46,353 nucleotides of DNA, taken from assembly GCA_947652665.1 (NCBI GenBank), contig CANTDZ010000008.1, positions 1-46,353 of the forward strand, written 5' to 3'. The notes beneath the pieces are model-generated. The model saw nothing but the letters and a program-made list of their open reading frames with translations, was not told the DNA's origin and made no database searches. Positions 41,400 to 46,353 of this stretch are shown one piece after another. The first letter of the stretch is position 1, and every line of letters begins with the position of its first letter. Made by a program: the position numbers and the translations under genes. Origin of the DNA: an uncultured Clostridia bacterium. Its GTDB lineage: Bacteria; Bacillota; Clostridia; Oscillospirales; Acutalibacteraceae.

Positions 41400-42838
41400 G
41401 AGGTGAATCTATAAACGAAAATTTTTCGGTTTTAGAAAGGCTTGCACCTGACCACAACCCCCGCTACGCCTGCACGGATATCGGCAACGGCAACCTGTTC
41501 GCCGATTATTACTGGTCACAGGCCCGGTATGTGCCCGAGCGCAAGCTGTGGTTCGTCTACAATGGCAGGGTTTGGGTGCCAGATGTAGGCAATCTTCGGG
41601 CCATGGAGCTGTGCAAAAAACTTGCCGACGAGCTGGTGGTTTATGCCTTGTCCCTTCCCGATGGCCGCGACCGAAACGAGTACCGCAAAGCCGTTGAGCG
41701 CTGGCAGATACGCCGCAATCGGGAGACTGTTTTGAAGGATGCAGCCAGTGTATACCCAGCGAAGCTAAGTGACTTTGACAGCAAGCCGTACCTCTTCAAC
41801 TGCCAAAACGGCACGCTGGATTTGCGCACGCGGGCCTTTCATAAGCATGACTCAGCCGATATGTTGGCGACAATTTCGGGCGTGAAATACGATGCGAACG
41901 CCCATTCTGACTTGTGGAAGAAGACTATCTCTGACGTGATGCAGGGCGATAAAGACTTGTCCGCCTACCTGCAAAAAGCCCTGGGCTACGGCCTGACAGG
42001 TGACACCAGCGAGGAGTGCTTCTTCCTCCTCTACGGCCCGACCACCCGCAACGGCAAGGGTACCATTATGGAAACGTATATGAAAATGCTGGGCGGCTAC
42101 GGCAAAGCCGCAAGGCCCGAGACAATAGCCCTGCGGCAGAACTATAACGCATCCGGCCCCAGCGAGGAAATCGCCAAGCTGGCGGGTGCCAGGGCCGTGA
42201 ACATAAGCGAGCCTGACAAGCAGATGGTATTGTCGGCGGCGCTGGTGAAGACTCTGACCGGAAATGACACCATGACGGCGCGTTTTCTTAATGAAAACAG
42301 CTTTGAATTTAAGCCACAGTTCAAGCTTTTTATCAACACGAATCACTTGCCAAAGGCCAATGATGTAACGATTTTCAGCTCGGGCCGAGTGAAAGTCCTG
42401 CCATTCAACCGCCATTTTGAGCCGGAGGAGCAGGACAAATCCTTGAAAAAACGGCTGGAAAAGGAATTGCCAGGTGTGCTGAATTGGTGCCTGGAGGGAC
42501 TGTGGCTCATGCGGGAAACGGGCTTTGAACCACCGCAGGCCGTGCTGAATGCAACAGCAAAATACCAGCATGACAGCGATAAGTTGACACGGTTCGTGGA
42601 GGAAATGTTGTCGGCAGACCCTAATGGCGAGGTCAGAACGGAGACGGCCTATCAGGAATATCGAGAGTGGTGCACACGGAACGGGCAGTATCCAGACGGC
42701 TATCCAGCTTTCAAACAAGGCATGGAGGGCTTTGCAGAAATCAAGCGGAAGCGGCCCAAGGGCGCAGGAAAAATGGCGAATCCGACGGCAATGTTTTGTG
42801 GGATTCAGCTTAAAATAGATGATAGGATAACAGCATGA
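41396..42838 (+). CDS. P4/D5-type replication helicase (phage/plasmid primase family)
   Basis: A 480-residue protein with a D5-like N-terminal region (about 100-200: LSDFDSKPYLFNCQNGTLDL, DVMQGDKDLSAYLQKALGY). A superfamily 3 helicase/ATPase core follows: Walker A GPTTRNGKGT near 216-225, VNISEPD (Walker B type), KTLTGNDTMTARFLNE, and FKLFINTNHLP (motif C Asn). A C-terminal winged-helix region completes it (ETAYQEYREWCTRNG). A separate primase domain at the N-terminus is missing, so it is the helicase-only form. It should load at an origin, and paired repeats lie just downstream. Confidence 0.9.
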   Translation: MRGESINENFSVLERLAPDHNPRYACTDIGNGNLFADYYWSQARYVPERKLWFVYNGRVWVPDVGNLRAMELCKKLADELVVYALSLPDGRDRNEYRKAVERWQIRRNRETVLKDAASVYPAKLSDFDSKPYLFNCQNGTLDLRTRAFHKHDSADMLATISGVKYDANAHSDLWKKTISDVMQGDKDLSAYLQKALGYGLTGDTSEECFFLLYGPTTRNGKGTIMETYMKMLGGYGKAARPETIALRQNYNASGPSEEIAKLAGARAVNISEPDKQMVLSAALVKTLTGNDTMTARFLNENSFEFKPQFKLFINTNHLPKANDVTIFSSGRVKVLPFNRHFEPEEQDKSLKKRLEKELPGVLNWCLEGLWLMRETGFEPPQAVLNATAKYQHDSDKLTRFVEEMLSADPNGEVRTETAYQEYREWCTRNGQYPDGYPAFKQGMEGFAEIKRKRPKGAGKMANPTAMFCGIQLKIDDRITA

Positions 42839-42845
42839 ATGGAAA

Positions 42846-42935
42846 GGTGTGCCGGGTGTGTCAGCGAAATATGGGGGGTAAAAAAACCGTTCTCGCGTAA
42901 GAGCCCCTATTTTTGCCCGGCACACCTGGCACACC
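42846..42935. other. candidate replication origin with inverted pairs of 9-bp repeats
   Basis: Two head-to-tail 9-mers, GGTGTGCCG and GGTGTGTCA (42846-42863), face two on the other strand, CGGCACACC and TGGCACACC (42918-42935), around a 54-bp centre with A and T runs. It begins 8 nt after the helicase stop. In phage P4 the helicase-primase binds repeated GGTGAAC-type sites at its origin and crr, so the layout and even the GGTG start are similar. Function is inferred. Confidence 0.55.
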
Positions 42936-42962
42936 ACGTGTTTTTGCAGGGGCGCAGGCCCT

Positions 42963-43058
42963 AAAAATCTGAACGGAGCAGAAGCGAAGTTCAGAGGACG
43001 AGCCAGCATCGCGAATGTCGGGCAATCCGTAAGACGTTTTGTCCGACTTTCATCTGGT
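42963..43058. other. dyad-rich region upstream of mobC, possible oriT
   Basis: The stretch has CTGAAC/GTTCAG (42970-42995) and a GTCGG...CCGAC dyad enclosing GAC-GTTTT-GTC. MobC-type proteins act at an adjacent oriT, so this is the natural place for one. No known nic consensus is recognised. Confidence 0.35.
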
Positions 43059-43103
43059 CAGGGACTACCACCCCTGAGACCCCGAAAGGAGTAGTGATAT
43101 TTT

Positions 43104-43442
43104 ATGTATGAGATGAATAAAACGCAGAAGCTGACGGTGCGTTTCAGCGAATCAGAGTTTAAGCGGATCAGCAAGAGATCATCTTCCTGTGGACTTACCA
43201 AGTCTGCTTATGTGCGCCAGTTGGTCGCGGGGTATAAGCCGAAGGAATCGCCGCCCGCAGACTACTTTGCCATGACACGGGAATTAAAAGATATCGGCAA
43301 CAATCTGAACCAAATCGCGTTCATGGCAAATGCCACTGGGCTGATTGACGAAGCTGCCTACCATGAAAACATCATCGTTTTGCGGGACGCCCTGCGACGC
43401 ATTGAACAGGCGGTTGTCGGATACTATGATGAGGACGAGTAG
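43104..43442 (+). CDS. mobC: MobC-like relaxosome accessory protein
   Basis: A 112-residue protein with a ribbon-helix-helix start (KLTVRFSESEFKRISKRSSSCGLTKSAYVRQLV) and the MobC signature ELKDIGNNLNQIAFMANATG, then a helix ending in an acidic tail. It helps a relaxase nick oriT. AAAGGAG lies 12 nt before the ATG; an ATG three codons later is possible. No relaxase follows: the next 100 nt are hairpins, then genes on the other strand. The element has therefore lost, or keeps elsewhere, its relaxase. Confidence 0.88.
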   Translation: MYEMNKTQKLTVRFSESEFKRISKRSSSCGLTKSAYVRQLVAGYKPKESPPADYFAMTRELKDIGNNLNQIAFMANATGLIDEAAYHENIIVLRDALRRIEQAVVGYYDEDE

Positions 43443-43452
43443 CTGAAAGAAT

Positions 43453-43515
43453 GTGGTGACACGCAAAATGCGTGGGACCACAAAGCGAGGTGGCGGCGGA
43501 TTCCGCCGCCACCTC
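43453..43515. repeat. two adjacent strong hairpins between mobC and the nuclease cassette
   Basis: First, GTGGT/ACCAC (43453-43481) encloses CACGC-AAAAT-GCGTG. Second, a 13-bp perfect arm pair GAGGTGGCGGCGG / CCGCCGCCACCTC with loop ATT (43487-43515). No T-run follows, so neither is a standard terminator on plus. They sit at the boundary between mobility genes and cargo. Confidence 0.7.
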
Positions 43516-43542
43516 ATGTACCATAGGCAAATATTTTGGCTG

Positions 43543-43929
43543 TTACGTCATTTGTATTGGAACCACACTGTTCTCTGTGGGAACACCAAACAACCTTCCT
43601 AAACAACCGGGTACCCCCTCTGCGGTCAACACAGTCGATGTCCCCTGATGGTACCGCTCCCAGAGTACCTGGCACAGTTCCTCGGCAGTAGCCTCCTTGC
43701 CATTTATCAAATGTGCCTCGGTAAAGGCCAGCAGGCTAGGGAAAATATACCGCTCTCGCCACTGGGGCAATCTCTGGCCCTGGGTAATGGCCTCCAGCAT
43801 TGATTCGATAAAAGCGCCCACATAGACGGTCTGGCCGGGGAACTGCTCGTTCAGCAGCTGCTCCCGCTCGAAGCGGCTGCCGCCGGAGATGAGCCAGACC
43901 TTAGCTGGGGGCCAGTGATATACCGTCAT
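43543..43929 (-). CDS. short protein resembling a degenerate DnaA AAA+ domain
   Basis: 128 residues, not assigned to a family with certainty. The order of segments follows the DnaA ATPase core: VWLISGGSRFEREQLL where DnaA has its P-loop strand and helix; QTVYVGAFIESMLEAI and LPQWRERY, like the DnaA VVY(L/V)SSEKF...FRNRYR region; then SLLAFTEAHLINGKEATAEEL, matching LLIDDIQFLAGKEQTQEEF; then STVLTAEGVPGCLGRL, matching IVISSDRPP..LEDRL. The Walker A Gly-Lys-Thr and Walker B Asp-Asp are absent, so it should not hydrolyse ATP. It ends where the sensor and lid domains would begin. ATG overlaps the nuclease stop (ATGA). It could act as an adaptor or decoy. Confidence 0.6.
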   Translation of the reverse strand: MTVYHWPPAKVWLISGGSRFEREQLLNEQFPGQTVYVGAFIESMLEAITQGQRLPQWRERYIFPSLLAFTEAHLINGKEATAEELCQVLWERYHQGTSTVLTAEGVPGCLGRLFGVPTENSVVPIQMT

Positions 43930-44969
43930 GCCGTCCAGGCCTCCAGCAGCCGCCGGTAGTCTTTAATGGCACGGTCCAGCGTAGCTTTACACTGCGCGGC
44001 AGTAGAGCAGTCGCCGTCATAAATACCCAGCGTGATGTGCGCGCCGCTGCCCAATCGGGTGGGGCGCTTGAAGTGGTACTCGCCCAGGGTATAGTTCCAG
44101 CTTTCATCATAGATCAGGCTATTACGCAGTTGGGAGAAAGACTTCCCCTCGCCCTCCAATTCCTGCTTTGACTTTTTTATGCCCAGCTTCAGCGTGATCA
44201 TTAGTTGGGATTTTTGGTTTGCCTCATCGCCGTGGTACTCCAGGTGCATATATAACTCGCAGGGTGCGCCTTTTACCGTTATCAGGTCGTTTTCGCTCCA
44301 AAATACCAAGCAGTCAAATCCGCCGGAGGGGTTCGCCACATAGCTGTATGTACTCCCGATATCCTGGGGCATGTCCTGATGCAGTGCCTCAAAAAGGGCA
44401 TATGCCTGCCACCAGCCCCACTCGTTCACAGGAGTGACTTGGTAGCTGTCGGCTTTCTGCTGGTGGTAGTGCCAATAGTCATAGTAGTCCCGGAGAATAT
44501 CGCTTTGGGCCGTGTCCACATACTTTTCCAGTACGGACAGTATGTCTTCCCGGCGTACCACATGGTAGCCTTTGTCCTTTACACTGTTGAGGTTGCTTTC
44601 AAAACCGGTTTTGTAGTACACTCCCCGCACCTCACAGTCGGGGAACTGCTCTTTTATACTTGCCCAATACCGGTTAAGCTGGTCATCATGTTCGCTGCTG
44701 TAAATTTTATCCTCAAAAATGATTTTATATTCTTTTCCATCGCACCGGGCGGTAAGCAATATATCAATATCGTCTGTCTGCTTTGCTATCTCCAATAGCT
44801 CCACATCCTTGCCCTGGAACTCTGGCACAAAAACTTTCAGCATGGAATGGGCGCAGTCGCGCAGAGCTGGGTTGGGACGCGCCCCATTTAAAGCGAAAGA
44901 GCACAGCCAACAGATAAAAGCGTCTTGGGAGAGCTCACTTGTGGCGTAACTGAACAGGTTGTTTTTCAT
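43926..44969 (-). CDS. PD-(D/E)XK nuclease superfamily protein (PDDEXK_4-like)
   Basis: A 347-residue putative DNA nuclease. The N-terminal helix LSQDAFICWLCSFAL (13-27) is typical of the PDDEXK_4 group. The catalytic core is TDDIDILL (Asp69) followed by KIIFEDKI (Glu86, Lys88), and the next helix DDQLNRYW supplies the usual Gln. The C-terminal 200 residues (NEWGWWQAYALFEALHQD, FKRPTRLGSGAHITLGIYDG) form a second domain that I do not recognise. The ATG overlaps the WYL gene stop and the stop overlaps the next ATG, so three proteins are made in a fixed set. Such nucleases occur in anti-phage loci. Confidence 0.8.
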   Translation of the reverse strand: MKNNLFSYATSELSQDAFICWLCSFALNGARPNPALRDCAHSMLKVFVPEFQGKDVELLEIAKQTDDIDILLTARCDGKEYKIIFEDKIYSSEHDDQLNRYWASIKEQFPDCEVRGVYYKTGFESNLNSVKDKGYHVVRREDILSVLEKYVDTAQSDILRDYYDYWHYHQQKADSYQVTPVNEWGWWQAYALFEALHQDMPQDIGSTYSYVANPSGGFDCLVFWSENDLITVKGAPCELYMHLEYHGDEANQKSQLMITLKLGIKKSKQELEGEGKSFSQLRNSLIYDESWNYTLGEYHFKRPTRLGSGAHITLGIYDGDCSTAAQCKATLDRAIKDYRRLLEAWTA

Positions 44970-46021
44970 GATTCGACCTCCAGTTTGTTGTATTTGCTTG
45001 CGGCAGACTGTAAGGCCCTGCCTATCTTTTCCCGCAGCCCCACCGGCTCCAGCACCTCCACATAAGGCGCGTACTGCAAAGACCAAAGCCGCATGGCCTG
45101 CTCGTTCACCTTGACAGACACCGTCAGCTCCTCCTCCGTCACATCCGCGTACGCTATATCCGTCCCGAACCAGTCCACCAGATCGTCCAGCAGGAAGCGC
45201 TTGGCCCGGAATTTCACCCGCACGCTCTCCCCGGCGAACATATACAGGTGCTCGGCCATGTGCTCCGGCAAGCGCAGGCCGTGCTCCAAGCCCTTGACCT
45301 GTTCCGGGGGCTTTATAGGCGTGTCCAGCAGGCGGATGTCGCTTATCCGGTCGACCCGGTAGTGGGCCACATTATCATATTTGTCATAGTTGCAGATGAG
45401 GTAGTACCGCCCGTTGGCCGTCACCATCTGGTAGGGGTTGACGATGTACTCCCGCACATGGCCGGAGCTGTCCTGGCGGGGGTGTGGCCGCTTGTCCAGG
45501 CCCATGCTGTTGTAATGGAACCCCACCTGCCGCCCCCGGCTGATAGCCTCGTCCAGCACATCGATGGTGTAAAACAGCTGGCGGTTGTTGGGACGGCCCT
45601 CGGGCAGGGTGCGGATGTGCTTCACCCAGGAGCGGAAGTAAATATTGGACAGGCCCTCCAGCTTGCCCACCAGCTCCTTGCACTGGCTGTAGGGGATATG
45701 CTTGGAGAATAGCAGGCTGTCTATCAGCAGCCGCAGCTCGCTGTCGGTGAAGTCCCGTTCCAGGTACCAGTCGGTGAGCAGGGCCTCTTGTGTGCCGTCC
45801 CGCTTCTCCCGGATAGATTCGCTGTACTCCACATGGTAGCCGCAGTCGATGAGGTCCAGAAGATTGCGCCGGATGGACTTGCGGTCGGCGGTCATGCTGT
45901 ATTCCCGCTCTAGTATCTCGCCTATCTCCCGCTGGGAGAGCCGGTGGTCCACGTCGGTGTAGCGCTTTAGGATGTCCAGGATGTTTAGGATGAGCAGCTT
46001 TTTGGGTTGGGCGGTGTACAT
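44966..46021 (-). CDS. WYL domain transcriptional regulator
   Basis: A 351-residue regulator. An N-terminal winged helix-turn-helix spans about 7-60 (LLILNILDILKRY, LSQREIGEILEREYSMTADRKSIRRNLLDL). The WYL ligand-sensing domain covers about 160-235 (IDVLDEAISRGRQVGFHY, VNPYQMVTANGRYYLICNYDKYDNVAHYRVDRI), and a WCX C-terminal extension ends LEPVGLREKIGRAL. WYL proteins sense nucleic acid or nucleotide ligands and commonly control phage-defence genes. AAGGAGG lies 7 nt before the ATG. It is first in the three-gene cassette with its own promoter. Confidence 0.92.
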   Translation of the reverse strand: MYTAQPKKLLILNILDILKRYTDVDHRLSQREIGEILEREYSMTADRKSIRRNLLDLIDCGYHVEYSESIREKRDGTQEALLTDWYLERDFTDSELRLLIDSLLFSKHIPYSQCKELVGKLEGLSNIYFRSWVKHIRTLPEGRPNNRQLFYTIDVLDEAISRGRQVGFHYNSMGLDKRPHPRQDSSGHVREYIVNPYQMVTANGRYYLICNYDKYDNVAHYRVDRISDIRLLDTPIKPPEQVKGLEHGLRLPEHMAEHLYMFAGESVRVKFRAKRFLLDDLVDWFGTDIAYADVTEEELTVSVKVNEQAMRLWSLQYAPYVEVLEPVGLREKIGRALQSAASKYNKLEVES

Positions 46022-46045
46022 GGGCAGGCCTCCTTGTATGGGAAC

Positions 46046-46074
46046 AGTATAGCACCTGTGGATATAGAATACAA
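46046..46074 (-). promoter_or_regulatory. promoter of the WYL-nuclease cassette
   Basis: On the minus strand TTGTAT, 17 bp, TATACT, 25 nt before the WYL start. It shares the intergenic space with a divergent gene. Confidence 0.75.
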
Positions 46075-46142
46075 GATGGGGTGGGGAGATTTTTCCGCAT
46101 GAGATAAGGTAAAATAATTGCCATAGTTAGGAGGGACAGTTG

Positions 46143-46353
46143 ATGGATATTGACACAGAGCTTTGTTTTTGTGATACAGAATGGCAGACTCTAATAGAGG
46201 ACACTCTAAGAGAAATGAGGTGTGAAGCCTTTCAGATGAACAGTCTTAACAGTGAATTTGACCTAGAAAGGTTCATACTGCTGGTGCGCAACACTTACGA
46301 GCTGTTCCTGCCATACTACATAGATCTTAGTGCGCCATTGCCCCGCAGATATC
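46143..46353 (+). CDS. unrecognised protein, N-terminal 70 residues (runs off window)
   Basis: Open reading frame from an ATG placed 7 nt after AGGAGG, continuing to the right edge without a stop. The visible part starts MDIDTELCFCDTEWQTLIED, is acidic and largely helical (FDLERFILLVRNTYELFLPYY), and has no motif I can name. It is divergent from the WYL gene across about 120 nt, and its codons are visibly more AT-rich than the chromosomal genes, as expected for cargo of the element. Confidence 0.65.
   Translation, partial: MDIDTELCFCDTEWQTLIEDTLREMRCEAFQMNSLNSEFDLERFILLVRNTYELFLPYYIDLSAPLPRRY

Noticed and set aside
43487..43515. Terminator of mobC
   Set aside because: A very strong stem but no T-run on the plus strand (ATGTACC follows), so it is not a standard intrinsic terminator.
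43543..43929. CobU-type adenosylcobinamide kinase, suggested by the SGGSR stretch
   Set aside because: No P-loop lysine, and the following segments match the DnaA core order rather than the CobU order.
39015..46353. attR copy of the tRNA-Arg 3' end within the window
   Set aside because: No second match to the T-arm/acceptor sequence of tRNA-Arg was found on either strand, so the right end of the element lies outside.

Overview
The window reads as the chromosome of a GC-rich Bacillota, most likely a gut-type clostridium of the Oscillospirales (Ruminococcaceae/Acutalibacteraceae-like). The reasons are strong AGGAGG-type ribosome sites, compact operons joined by ATGA or GTGA overlaps, Clostridia-type gene pairs (UPF0237/UPF0210, TIGR03915/radical SAM, TatD/TatD-linked radical SAM, XRE-cupin/acyl-CoA synthetase, tdh/kbl) and textbook sigma-A promoters, most with 16-18 bp spacers. 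No species call is possible by eye.

Left part (1-12.2 kb): a minus-strand five-gene operon (sugar isomerase-like, ACT domain, GNAT, UPF0210, L-serine dehydratase running off the left edge) sits back to back with deoB. Next comes an apparently SOS-controlled DNA-repair operon (dinB, radical SAM, TIGR03915), then a redox operon (AprA-like flavoprotein, two-cluster ferredoxin, M42 peptidase, small membrane protein).

Middle (12.2-30.4 kb): a leader with two short ORFs and a terminator precedes metG, a DUF3784-like membrane protein, tatD and its radical SAM partner. These are followed by a cut-short lipoprotein gene, an acyl-CoA synthetase with its XRE-cupin regulator, exodeoxyribonuclease III, a structured 6S-like RNA, an AraC regulator interrupted by a T8 frameshift plus a D-2-hydroxyacid dehydrogenase, murC plus a HAD phosphatase, a BlaI-like repressor, a TPM-domain membrane protein, the threonine-to-glycine pair tdh-kbl, and cobQ/cobD.

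30.4-38.9 kb: three tandem paralogous solute-binding lipoprotein genes lead into cobD-cobQ from one strong promoter. On the other strand are htpG, a CPBP protease and tadA, then tRNA-Arg(ACG), the expected substrate of TadA.

Right part (39-46.4 kb): an integrated mobile element abuts the 3' end of tRNA-Arg. It has a tyrosine integrase, XRE repressor, two short genes, a P4-type helicase, a repeat-flanked candidate origin and MobC, but no relaxase in view. It carries a three-gene, fully overlapping cassette: WYL regulator, PD-(D/E)XK nuclease, and a short protein that reads like a degenerate DnaA AAA+ domain. A divergent gene runs off the right edge. This cassette is the best candidate for something undescribed.
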